64,000 nucleotides of DNA from Lachnospiraceae bacterium. Its GTDB lineage: Bacteria > Bacillota > Clostridia > Lachnospirales > Lachnospiraceae. Where the stretch lies: positions 1-64,000 of the forward strand of contig SVFF01000008.1 in assembly GCA_015057005.1 (NCBI GenBank), written 5' to 3'. Both the position numbers and the translations under genes were made by a program. A model generated the notes under the pieces. It did no database searches, had not been told where the DNA came from, and was given only the letters and a program-made list of their open reading frames with translations. Position 1 is the first letter of the stretch. Each line of letters opens with the position of its first letter. Of this stretch, positions 9,294 through 16,963 are shown piece by piece.

Positions 9294-9322
9294 TTGAACA
9301 TGATGCAAAAAAATAGTATAAT
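9294..9322 (+). promoter_or_regulatory. promoter of the second exporter operon
   Basis: TTGAAC (9294-9299), 17 bases, TATAAT (9317-9322). The first gene starts at 9633, giving a leader of about 300 bases that contains a terminator. Confidence 0.75.
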
Positions 9323-9531
9323 GAACTCATCATAATGAAAGGCACATAATGTGTAAGGTGGCGAAGTGAGCAACAGATAATTTAATTTGGAAAATGCAGA
9401 CAGAGATGAAAGAAGCCTAGTGGATAGGTTTGTTTGCGTATGCCGAATTAGATTATCACGCTTGTTTCAAAAACCTTTTAATTTGCTGAAGGGATTATTT
9501 CTGGAGGCAAAATAGAGGTCTTTTTTGCGTG

Positions 9532-9566
9532 AAAGCCTGTTTTCGGATACGAAGACAGGCTTTTTT
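9532..9566 (+). terminator. leader terminator (possible attenuator) ahead of exporter gene
   Basis: AAAGCCTGT (9532-9540) pairs with ACAGGCTTT (9555-9563) with an inner TTCG/CGAA stem, followed by six T. It lies between the promoter at 9294 and the exporter start at 9633, so it can only act on this leader. A weaker AAAAACCT/AGGTCTTTTT pairing lies just upstream (about 9468-9526). The 5' arm AAAGCCT is also complementary to AGGCTTT beside the ribosome binding site (about 9624-9630), so an alternative fold could hide the start. The element that would control this was not identified. Confidence 0.7.
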
Positions 9567-9632
9567 GTATGGTTGCGCCCGGAAGCAGGGGGATAGCCCA
9601 TCTATCACGCAGGCTTCGCAAAGGAGGCTTTT

Positions 9633-11564
9633 ATGGGAAGAAAAGTATTTTATGCAATTAAGTTAATGTTTCAGGCATCGGTGTTCTATACCGGCCTGAA
9701 AATATTGTTGATGGTTATCACGGCATTGAGCGTGCCGCTGACGATTTTTGTTACCCAGAGATTGTTGGAAACCATTGGTACTGCAGAGCGGCATATGCAA
9801 GGTATTATTAGTATCGGTTTATGGATTGGAGCCCTGGCGGTAATTCATATATGGGATCTGATCCAGGGACATGCGGGCAATCTGTTACAGCTGATCTTGT
9901 TAAGAAAATTGAAAGAAAAACTATTGCCTGCTATGGCGGATAAGGTAAATGCCATAGCCTATGAATATTTTGAGGATTCGGCTACCAAGGATATTTTTCA
10001 CAGATTGGAGAAAGCACCTCATGAGATGGTCTGGAACGTATTTGATCTGACCATGAATATGGGCAGAGAGATGATTTCGGCGATCGGTATTATGATTATT
10101 TTTGCCAGAGTTTCCGGGTGGTTTCTGGTGGTATTTCTTGTTGTAATGGTGCCTGCTTTTATATTTGATTATAGGTCGGTGTCCACAATCAGTAAAATGC
10201 ACCATAGCCAGACTTTTGCAGAGCGGGAACTTGCTTATTATGAGGGCCTATTGGAGGACAAGTACGCATTACACGAGCTGAAAGTAATGAACGGTATAGA
10301 ACATGTACATAAGAAATGGAAGAGCAAAGCAGACATTGTGCTAAAGACTTATATGCGCACAACGCTGAAATCCCAATTGATACAGTTTGGTTCTATGTTG
10401 CTTTTGTTCCTCTTTGCAGCCGGTATCATAGGAATCCTGGTGGCGGATCTGTACTGGGGAAATCTTGCGGTAAGTACCTTTGTAGCTCTTGCAAATGCTA
10501 TTCAATCTATGAATTCCATCTCCTATGACATGGCCTGGTTCCTTTCCAGATTAGGCCGGAATGGAGATCAAATGGAGTATTTTCAGAAGCTTTTTGCCCT
10601 GCCTGACGAGATGCGAGGAACCAAAGAAATCCCTGGCTTAAAAGAGAACTTAAACAAAAACGAAGACTCGGGCCAAAACGAAGACTCGGGCCAAAACGAA
10701 GACTCGGGCCAAAACGAAGACTCGGGCCAAAACGAAGACTCGGGTAAAAACGAAGACTCCGAGATCAACAAAAGTCACGGTGAAGCCTGCGAAATAAGCT
10801 TTGAAAACGTAAGCTTTTCCTACCCGGGTACAGAAAAGCAGATACTTTCAAATCTGACCTTCCGCGTAAACCCCGGTGAAAAAGTGTGCATTGTAGGAAG
10901 GAACGGTGCCGGCAAATCCACCATCATTAAATTGCTCTGCGGATTATATCGGCCGGACAGCGGTACCATCAAAATTAACGGCATGGATATCCGTGAATTG
11001 TCACCGGTGCAGTTGAAAAAAGTGAGGAGTATTGTTTTTCAGGACTTTTGTAAATTCCACTCAACTGTCAGGGAAAATGTGGCGTACAGTGAATTGTCCA
11101 GGATGAATGATGATGAGGCTGTGTGGACTGCACTAAAGAATGGAATGATAGACGATTATGTAGCGTCTCTGGAGAAGGGGCTTGATACCAATCTGGGAAC
11201 TATCGCGGAAGACGGTGTTGATCTGTCGGGTGGGCAGTGGCAGAAACTGGCCCTGGCCAGAGCCAGCTTTTGTAAGAGCAAATTCCTGATTTTAGATGAG
11301 CCCACAGCAGCTCTTGATCCCATGGCAGAGAGCAGAATGTACCATATGTTTGCAGAGATTTTGGCAGATTATGGCTACATCTTTATTTCTCACAGGCTGG
11401 CCAGTGCCAAAATGGCACAGAGGATCCTGGTTCTGGAAAAGGGTGAATTGGTAGAAGACGGCAGTCACAGTCAGCTGATGGAGAAAAGGGGACTGTATTG
11501 GAACATGTTCACGGAGCAGAGCAGCTGGTATGTGGAGGGCGCAGAAAGGAAGGTGGAAGTATGA
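9633..11564 (+). CDS. ABC exporter half-transporter with repeat-expanded linker
   Basis: 643 residues: a six-helix membrane domain (about 15-320), a hydrophilic linker (about 335-380), then a nucleotide-binding domain. Walker A is GRNGAGKST (about 421), the signature LSGGQWQKL, Walker B FLILDEPTAALD and the switch ISHRLAS, all canonical. The linker contains the hexapeptide NEDSGQ repeated in tandem, with identical codons. The start follows AAAGGAGG. The stop overlaps the next gene's ATG (ATGA), so the two are translationally coupled and probably form a heterodimer. The LSGGxWQK signature is frequent in clostridial peptide or lipid exporters. The substrate is unknown and no precursor peptide gene is visible nearby. 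Confidence 0.92.
   Translation: MGRKVFYAIKLMFQASVFYTGLKILLMVITALSVPLTIFVTQRLLETIGTAERHMQGIISIGLWIGALAVIHIWDLIQGHAGNLLQLILLRKLKEKLLPAMADKVNAIAYEYFEDSATKDIFHRLEKAPHEMVWNVFDLTMNMGREMISAIGIMIIFARVSGWFLVVFLVVMVPAFIFDYRSVSTISKMHHSQTFAERELAYYEGLLEDKYALHELKVMNGIEHVHKKWKSKADIVLKTYMRTTLKSQLIQFGSMLLLFLFAAGIIGILVADLYWGNLAVSTFVALANAIQSMNSISYDMAWFLSRLGRNGDQMEYFQKLFALPDEMRGTKEIPGLKENLNKNEDSGQNEDSGQNEDSGQNEDSGQNEDSGKNEDSEINKSHGEACEISFENVSFSYPGTEKQILSNLTFRVNPGEKVCIVGRNGAGKSTIIKLLCGLYRPDSGTIKINGMDIRELSPVQLKKVRSIVFQDFCKFHSTVRENVAYSELSRMNDDEAVWTALKNGMIDDYVASLEKGLDTNLGTIAEDGVDLSGGQWQKLALARASFCKSKFLILDEPTAALDPMAESRMYHMFAEILADYGYIFISHRLASAKMAQRILVLEKGELVEDGSHSQLMEKRGLYWNMFTEQSSWYVEGAERKVEV
10659..10760 (+). repeat. 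18-bp coding tandem repeat (NEDSGQ)n
   Basis: Units of 18 bases starting at 10659, 10677, 10695, 10713 and 10731 are identical for their first 14 bases or more, and a partial sixth follows at 10749. Each encodes NEDSGQ (the fifth NEDSGK). Identical codons point to recent slippage or unequal exchange. Unit number can change without a frameshift. Confidence 0.95.
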
Positions 11565-13375
11565 AACAGAAGTTTAAATTGAAAACAATGGGCAGTGTAA
11601 TGGTGCTGTTCTTTCAGGCCATGCCTTTTCAAAGTTGCTTTGCATTTGTATTATCCTTTATTTTTATGTTTTATCAGATTTCTTCCGTAAAAGTGACAGC
11701 GGGACTTTTTGAAAGTGTGGCGCTGTTTGATCGGATAAGCGGTACCGGATTTGACCGGGTGATAAAATTTGCGATTCTGTTTGTAGCGTTGAAGCTTTTG
11801 CAGAGCGTGCTGGTCATTCTGTCAGGAGTAAATGTTAATGTTTTTCTCTATCGAAAAGGTACGGACTATTTCAGACAGAAGCTGGCCAGAAAGGCTGCGT
11901 CTTTGCCGTTGATCTGTTTTGAAGATCCCCGAATTAACGATATGCTGGCCAGAGCACAGAATGTTGTAAAGGATGAACAGCTGTCAGAGCAGTTTGATAC
12001 AATGCAGGACATTATGAGCAGCAGTTTCTCTCTAATTGGTATTGCCCTGGTGCTTGCCGGTTACAGCCCGTGGCTGCTGTTTCTGGCGATTCCCAGTGTG
12101 CTGCCCTTTTTCATCATGCGCATGATCCGTGGCAAAAAATTTTACAAGATGAAATATTTTCAGGCCAAAGCCCTGCGTGGCATGGATTATTATTGGAAGC
12201 TTCTCTTTGACAAGGACAGCAGAAAAGAAATCAATGTGTACCAATATGGAGATTACATAAAAGAAAAATGGTACGGCTATAGTGAGGCGGTGGACGAACA
12301 GACCTGGGCGTTCAAGCGTAAGGATTCGGCTGCCTTTACCTGGATGAACAGTTTTTCCACAATCGGATATTTGCTGAGTATTGTTTTGTCGGTTTACTTG
12401 CTGTGGATCGGGCAGATTGGCGTGGGCGTGCTGGGAGCTTGCCTGTCGGCCTTTTTGTCCATGCAGAACCAGACCCAGAAATTCTTGCGATACCTGGGGA
12501 ATATACACGAGACAGCACAGTTTAATGGGGATTATCTGGATTTTATCAATTTGCCGGAGGCTTTAGATGGCACGGTAGAATTGCAGCCAGGACCTAAGGA
12601 AATAGAGTTGAAAAATGTTTCTTTTAGGTATCCTAATGGTCAGGATGATACGATACGTGATGTGAGTCTGAAGATAAATAGCGGAGAGCGCGTGGTACTT
12701 GTGGGTGAGAATGGCAGTGGAAAAACCACGCTGGTGAAGTTGATTTTGGGGTTATACGATTGTACATCCGGGGAGGTTCTGGTAGATGGTGTTCCTATGA
12801 AGGAGATAAAAAAGGAAAGCCTGTATGACCGGACGAGTATTATGATGCAGAATGCGTTGCAATATAAGGCAACTGTAAGAGAAGCGGTGTCATTTTCTGA
12901 TGAATGTGAGGAGCGTCCTGAGTCGGCTATTGCGGCAGCAGGAGAATTGTCAGCGACGGACCGCAAAATATTGGATGTTCTCAAAGCTGCCAAGATTGAC
13001 TATATACTGGATCAAGATGGCCTGGATATGCGGCTTGGCAAGGAATTTGGTGGCAGAGAACTTTCCGGTGGAGAATGGCAAAAGTTGTCTTTGGCCAGAG
13101 CTCTTTATAAGGCCAGTGACTTCATGATGTTGGACGAGCCTACTTCCGCCATTGACCCTCTTGCAGAAATGGAACTTCTGAAGAAATTTCTGGAAAGTTG
13201 TCAGGGAAAGACTGCAATCATTGTTTCTCATAGAGTAGGTATCTGTACTTGCGCAGATAAGGTGGTCGTGATGCAAAAGGGACGCGTGGCAGAGTGCGGC
13301 ACTCACAGCGAACTTTTGGAACGCGGCGGCGTGTATCATGATATGTACAGGGCACAGGCTAAGTGGTATGAATAA
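11561..13375 (+). CDS. ABC exporter half-transporter
   Basis: 604 residues starting at the ATG that overlaps the stop of the upstream gene; AAGGAAGGTGG provides the ribosome binding site. Six membrane helices are followed by a nucleotide-binding domain with Walker A GENGSGKTT (about 381), signature LSGGEWQKL, Walker B FMMLDEPTSAID and switch SHRVG. All catalytic residues are present, so unlike the pair at 4.9 kb both halves may hydrolyse ATP. An insertion of about 20 residues (around ECEERPESAIAAAGEL) lies between Walker A and the signature. It is likely the partner of the upstream gene. Confidence 0.92.
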   Translation: MKQKFKLKTMGSVMVLFFQAMPFQSCFAFVLSFIFMFYQISSVKVTAGLFESVALFDRISGTGFDRVIKFAILFVALKLLQSVLVILSGVNVNVFLYRKGTDYFRQKLARKAASLPLICFEDPRINDMLARAQNVVKDEQLSEQFDTMQDIMSSSFSLIGIALVLAGYSPWLLFLAIPSVLPFFIMRMIRGKKFYKMKYFQAKALRGMDYYWKLLFDKDSRKEINVYQYGDYIKEKWYGYSEAVDEQTWAFKRKDSAAFTWMNSFSTIGYLLSIVLSVYLLWIGQIGVGVLGACLSAFLSMQNQTQKFLRYLGNIHETAQFNGDYLDFINLPEALDGTVELQPGPKEIELKNVSFRYPNGQDDTIRDVSLKINSGERVVLVGENGSGKTTLVKLILGLYDCTSGEVLVDGVPMKEIKKESLYDRTSIMMQNALQYKATVREAVSFSDECEERPESAIAAAGELSATDRKILDVLKAAKIDYILDQDGLDMRLGKEFGGRELSGGEWQKLSLARALYKASDFMMLDEPTSAIDPLAEMELLKKFLESCQGKTAIIVSHRVGICTCADKVVVMQKGRVAECGTHSELLERGGVYHDMYRAQAKWYE

Positions 13376-13402
13376 CGGGTATGAATAACGAGAAAATGAT
13401 TA

Positions 13403-13431
13403 TTGAAAAATTTTGAAGAGTAGCATATAAT
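13403..13431 (+). promoter_or_regulatory. promoter of a candidate small RNA
   Basis: TTGAAA (13403-13408), 17 bases, TATAAT (13426-13431). It lies 28 bases after the exporter stop and a terminator follows about 65 bases downstream. Confidence 0.65.
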
Positions 13432-13437
13432 GTACTT

Positions 13438-13539
13438 AACAAGAGAGCCAATGACTAGACGAAGCCTAGTCGCCGGCAGAGTATATTGCTAAAAAAGATA
13501 AGCGCCTTACTTTTCCAGAGCGAGGGCGCTTATTTTTTG
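13438..13539 (+). ncRNA. candidate small RNA of about 100 nt, ending in a terminator
   Basis: A good promoter is followed by a short stretch with no open reading frame. It has a perfect hairpin GACTAG/CTAGTC (13453-13458 with 13466-13471) and then a terminator with stem ATAAGCGCC (13498-13506) and GGCGCTTAT (13525-13533) and a T run. The terminator also serves the exporter operon, and its A-rich flank could make it bidirectional. The ten bases GAAGCCTAGT also occur in the leader of the upstream exporter operon (about 9410-9420). It could instead be a leader for the MATE gene 350 bases downstream. No known RNA family was recognised. Confidence 0.45.
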
Positions 13540-13888
13540 TGTTTCGTAAGTGTTACAACTAGCGTTATAACAGTACAAAGCATCATTACAAACTGAATTA
13601 AATCAGAATATGTAACCATTGGCTCCCCTGGTAAATACACCATATGTAATTGGATGATAGAGGATGTAGTAATAAAGATTACTGAAAGCAATTGAATAAA
13701 ATGAAATACAGAGTAAATCGGAATTGGTTCTGTGAACGATAGTTTAATATGTTTAGTGAAAGCTGTCAAGGAAAATAATGTTGCATATTGGAAAAACACT
13801 AAGAAAACGCAAGTATTATATTGACTTACCTTGTTTATTGGTGTAGATTGTAGTGGCAGTAAAATGCAGAAGAATCGAGGGTATATCA
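13530..13888 (-). CDS. possible small membrane protein (doubtful)
   Basis: An open frame of up to 119 residues on the minus strand covers most of the 512-base gap between the exporter operon and the MATE gene. Its translation has three convincing hydrophobic segments and a lysine-rich end (TKHKK), and it stops inside the T run of the terminator. No ribosome binding site is visible before the ATG at 13888, which also overlaps the start of the opposite MATE gene. AT-rich DNA easily gives hydrophobic antisense frames, so this may not be a gene. Confidence 0.2.
13821..13849 (+). promoter_or_regulatory. promoter of the MATE gene
   Basis: TTGACT (13821-13826), 17 bases, TAGATT (13844-13849), 39 bases before the start codon. 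Confidence 0.6.
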
Positions 13889-15246
13889 TGAATTTATTGA
13901 GACCGCAGAAAATAGATGCCACCCAAGGAAAATTGTTCAAAAACATTATTTTATATACAATCCCCGTGATTATCGGTACATTGGTGCAGAATTGCTTTAA
14001 TGCCATTGACCTGATGGTGTTGGGTAATATGGCAGATGCAAATGCTGTGGCATCGGTTGGTGCTACAGGATCCATTATCGGTCTGGTAGTAAACTCTTTC
14101 ATCGGTATTGGTGCCGGAAGTAAGATCATACTTTCTCATCAGTTCGGAGCTAAGAATAGTGTACAGATTAAGAAGACTGTAGACACAGCGTTGCTGACAG
14201 CAGTGGGGATCGGTGTGGCAGTAGCAGTATTGGGTGTGCCCCTGGCTCCTATGATCTTGAATTATACCAATTGTCCAGCAGATTGTTTTGCCGGGGCAGT
14301 ATTGTATATCCGCATTTATGTGGCTGCAGCGCCTGCGATTTTGTTGTATAATTTTGGTTCAGCAGCAATTTCTGCTTCAGGTGATTCTCAAAGTTCGCTT
14401 TATTACATCATCATAGCGGGTTTGGTAAATATTATTTTAAATGTGATTTTGTGTCTTGTCTTACCCCAGAAGGTAATTGCAGTTGCAGTTGCAACGGCTG
14501 CTTCCCAGATAGTAGGTGCATTTCTGGTGTTAAGGAAACTCTGCAATATGGAAGGTGACGGCAGAGTAATCTTAAGAGAGATGCGTTTTAATCTGGAGTC
14601 CTTCAAACAGATCATGGGACAGGGTCTTCCTTTGGCATTAAATAATGCACTATATCCTCTGGCAAATCTGCAGATCCAGTCAGCGGTCAATACATACGGT
14701 GTAGCAGCCATTGCGGGTGGTTCCGCAACATCAAGCGTTATCGCAATGACAGATGCCTTTATCACATCTTTCAGCTCCACCGCTACTGTGTTTATGGGAC
14801 AGAATCTGGGAGCCGATAATCAGAAGAGAGTGAAACAATCCTTCCGATACTGCCTGGCCATCAGTATGACCCTTTCCCTTATCATTGTAACCAGCGTATA
14901 TAGCGCCGGTGAGATGATTTTGTCCATTTATCTGCCGGGAGATGCGGAAGCAATCCGATTTGGTATGCTGAAAATGAAGTATCTGCTGCTGTTTTCTCCT
15001 ATTGGGGCGTTTTCCAGTATCTTTTCAGCGGCTATTCAGGTACGTGGTTATGCAGCTTATACATCGGCGGTTTCCATCATCACTGTAATCGCCTTCCGTG
15101 TGTTCTGGATGAGCATTATTTATCCTATGTTTGCAACCTATGACATGCTGATGCTTTGTTTTGTTGTATCCTGGATACTGCAGTGTATCGCCTGTCTGAT
15201 CGGTTATTATTTTCTTTGTTACAGACGCGTAAAAAAGAAGGGATAA
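13888..15246 (+). CDS. MATE family efflux protein
   Basis: 452 residues with about twelve membrane segments in two six-helix halves, typical of multidrug and toxin extrusion proteins driven by Na+ or H+ gradients. The N-terminal half has the family's helix-1/2 pattern (FNAIDLMVLGNM, followed by AVASVGATGS). The ATG at 13888 has GAGGG upstream; an in-frame TTG at 13831 would add 19 non-membrane residues and overlap the promoter, so it was rejected. It lies between an ABC exporter pair and a LytTR regulator pair, 76 bases upstream of the regulator. The substrate is unknown. Confidence 0.9.
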   Translation: MNLLRPQKIDATQGKLFKNIILYTIPVIIGTLVQNCFNAIDLMVLGNMADANAVASVGATGSIIGLVVNSFIGIGAGSKIILSHQFGAKNSVQIKKTVDTALLTAVGIGVAVAVLGVPLAPMILNYTNCPADCFAGAVLYIRIYVAAAPAILLYNFGSAAISASGDSQSSLYYIIIAGLVNIILNVILCLVLPQKVIAVAVATAASQIVGAFLVLRKLCNMEGDGRVILREMRFNLESFKQIMGQGLPLALNNALYPLANLQIQSAVNTYGVAAIAGGSATSSVIAMTDAFITSFSSTATVFMGQNLGADNQKRVKQSFRYCLAISMTLSLIIVTSVYSAGEMILSIYLPGDAEAIRFGMLKMKYLLLFSPIGAFSSIFSAAIQVRGYAAYTSAVSIITVIAFRVFWMSIIYPMFATYDMLMLCFVVSWILQCIACLIGYYFLCYRRVKKKG

Positions 15247-15322
15247 CGGTTAGTTAGACAGACGTTATTAATAAGAGAAACTGCAAACGGGCACTTAGAG
15301 AAGGTGTGAAAGTAACGAAAAC

Positions 15323-16087
15323 ATGAGTGACAAAATCAACGATAAGAATAATGAGAAAAGTATACTCAGTGTCGCAATCTGTGATGACGAACCCCTATCC
15401 ATAGATTATGTAGCTCATCATCTGCAAAAGTGGGCGCAGATGCATCAGATTATCCTGCGCATCAGCAGATTTTCCAGTGCGGAGGAGTTTATGTTTTCCT
15501 ATGAGGAAGACCGGGATTTTGATGTGCTGTTTCTGGATATTCAGATGGAGAAAATGAATGGTGTGGAACTTGCCAGGATAATCCGGGAAAAGGATGCAAA
15601 TGTGCAGATTGTGTTTATTACTGCCATCGCAGACTATATTTCCGAAGGCTATGAACTAGCAGCTCTTCATTATCTGATGAAGCCCGTCAGCGAAGAGAAG
15701 CTTTTCGCGGTAATGGACCGGGCTGTGAAAAACTGTGTAAAAACAGAAAATTATCTTCTGGTGACATCTGACCAGATCTTGAAAAGGATTTCGGTGAACA
15801 GTATCCTCTACGCGGAGACTTTTGCACACTATATTGTGCTGGCCACGGCGGAGGGAGAGTATCAGGTTCGAGAAAATACCGGTGTCTTGGCAGAAAAACT
15901 GGGTAGGGATTTCGTGCGTCCTCACCGTTCTTATTTGGTCAACTTGCGCCATGTGCACAGTATTTCCAAGACGGAAGTGTTGCTTGATAACGGCAGGGCG
16001 ATTCCTCTGTCCCGCTACAATTATCAAAAGGTCAATCAGGCATTTATTCAATATTATAAAGGAAAGTTTAACGATGAAGCTTTTTGA
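15323..16087 (+). CDS. LytTR family response regulator
   Basis: 254 residues: receiver domain (about 15-130) and LytTR DNA-binding domain (about 150-250). The acidic pair is in AICDDEP, the phospho-acceptor Asp is in LFLDIQM (about 72), and the conserved Lys is in LMKPV. The LytTR part shows the usual FVRPHRSYLVNL core. Relatives (AgrA, ComE, VirR, PlnC) bind paired direct repeats with about a 21-bp period, and such repeats lie just downstream of this operon. The gene overlaps the kinase gene by 14 bases. No strong ribosome binding site precedes the ATG; GAAGGTG lies about 16 bases upstream. Confidence 0.92.
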   Translation: MSDKINDKNNEKSILSVAICDDEPLSIDYVAHHLQKWAQMHQIILRISRFSSAEEFMFSYEEDRDFDVLFLDIQMEKMNGVELARIIREKDANVQIVFITAIADYISEGYELAALHYLMKPVSEEKLFAVMDRAVKNCVKTENYLLVTSDQILKRISVNSILYAETFAHYIVLATAEGEYQVRENTGVLAEKLGRDFVRPHRSYLVNLRHVHSISKTEVLLDNGRAIPLSRYNYQKVNQAFIQYYKGKFNDEAF

Positions 16088-16772
16088 TCTCCTGTTCGGA
16101 CGTCTGATTGATCGGCGGATTGCAGAGTATCAGAACGATCTGATTACAAAACACTGTGATGAAGTGGAAAATATTTATAAGACCATGCGGGGCTGGCGGC
16201 ATGATTATCACAATCACATTCAGGCTATGAAGGCGCTGAACCTGCAGGCCAGGAATGTAAACAGTGACAATCCATACCTGAAGCAGATAGATGATTACCT
16301 GAACAACCTGAATCAGGACTTGACCACAGTGGATACCGTGTTGAAAACCGGAAATATCATGGTGGATGCAATTCTGAACAGCAAGCTTTCTTTGATAAAA
16401 AGCAAAGGCATCTCTGTCAATGCGAAAGCAGCAGTTCCTGCGGTTCTGGGTATTTCGGAAGTGGATCTGTGTGCCATGATCGGTAATCTGCTGGATAATG
16501 CCATGGAAGCCTGCATGAGACAGCCCGAAAGCAGTGAAAGATACATCCGCATCTTTCTGGGCACCATGAAAGGTCAGCTGTATCTTTCAGTCTACAATTC
16601 TACCGGAAGTGATATCAGAAAGAGCGGGAAAAATTATCTTTCCTCTAAAAATTCTCCCAGCCATGGATTTGGATTGATGCGCGTGGATCGCATTGCTGAC
16701 AAATATGGCGGTTATGTAAATCGGCAGAATGAAGAAGGAGTATTTGCTACGGAGGTTATGCTGCCGCTGTAA
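16074..16772 (+). CDS. sensorless AgrC-type (GHKL) histidine kinase
   Basis: 232 residues. The phosphorylation helix is WRHDYHNHI (about residue 42-50), as in the HPK10 family (AgrC, ComD). The ATP-binding domain has an N box GNLLDNAMEAC and a G box GFGLMRV. AgrC-like kinases normally carry six or seven N-terminal membrane helices; here only about 40 soluble residues precede the H box and there is no hydrophobic segment. The protein should therefore be cytosolic, sensing an internal signal or relying on a separate membrane partner. The start has AAAGGAAAG upstream and overlaps the regulator gene. An in-frame extension upstream lies entirely inside the regulator gene and was rejected. Confidence 0.9.
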   Translation: MKLFDLLFGRLIDRRIAEYQNDLITKHCDEVENIYKTMRGWRHDYHNHIQAMKALNLQARNVNSDNPYLKQIDDYLNNLNQDLTTVDTVLKTGNIMVDAILNSKLSLIKSKGISVNAKAAVPAVLGISEVDLCAMIGNLLDNAMEACMRQPESSERYIRIFLGTMKGQLYLSVYNSTGSDIRKSGKNYLSSKNSPSHGFGLMRVDRIADKYGGYVNRQNEEGVFATEVMLPL

Positions 16773-16805
16773 CCATTTGTGCCATGGGGATTACCATTCG
16801 TGCCA
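16772..16805 (+). promoter_or_regulatory. paired direct repeats, likely LytTR regulator binding site
   Basis: ACCATTTGTGCCA (16772-16784) is repeated as ACCATTCGTGCCA (16793-16805), 12 of 13 bases identical, with a period of 21 bp (two helical turns). This is the geometry of LytTR-family sites (9-bp repeats separated by 12 bp). The repeats begin at the last codon of the kinase gene and end about 28 bases before the presumed -10 box of the next transcript, where an activator would sit. Confidence 0.75.
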
Positions 16806-16812
16806 GAAAAAT

Positions 16813-16840
16813 TTGTATGTAGAATAATGTGTTATAGTAT
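16813..16840 (+). promoter_or_regulatory. weak promoter of the third exporter operon
   Basis: TTGTAT (16813-16818) and TAGTAT (16835-16840) are 16 bases apart; TATAGT at 16833 is an alternative -10. The poor match fits a promoter that needs the activator site just upstream. Confidence 0.5.
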
Positions 16841-16910
16841 AGGTGTACCGATAAAAAAAAGTATCAGATGCTGGCGAGATACTTCGGGTCGGTACACCTA
16901 TCGTCTTTTT
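16839..16910 (+). terminator. structured leader terminator ahead of exporter operon
   Basis: A perfect 13-bp stem joins ATAGGTGTACCGA (16839-16851) and TCGGTACACCTAT (16889-16901). It encloses a second perfect stem AAGTATC/GATACTT (16859-16865, 16878-16884). CGTCTTTTTT follows. It stands at the very 5' end of the transcript and 54 bases before the start codon. A small hairpin ACATAT-TCCG-ATATGT follows (about 16923-16938), just before the AGGAGG. This looks like a conditional terminator or an end for read-through from the regulator operon. Confidence 0.75.
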
Positions 16911-16963
16911 TACTGACAAAGGGACATATTCCGATATGTGGAATGTGGAGAGGAGGAAACAAT

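Noticed and set aside
9036..9345. Minus-strand reading frames across the 64-bp repeats
   Set aside because: They arise from the repeat composition; the frame shifts from unit to unit and there are no ribosome binding sites.
15246..15322. LytTR-type repeats upstream of the response regulator
   Set aside because: Weakly similar hexamers exist but not with the 21-bp period, so autoregulation cannot be supported from sequence.
16868..16963. ATG at 16868 as the start of the third exporter operon's first gene
   Set aside because: It lies inside the leader hairpin and lacks a ribosome binding site; the TTG at 16964 has a perfect AGGAGG seven bases upstream.
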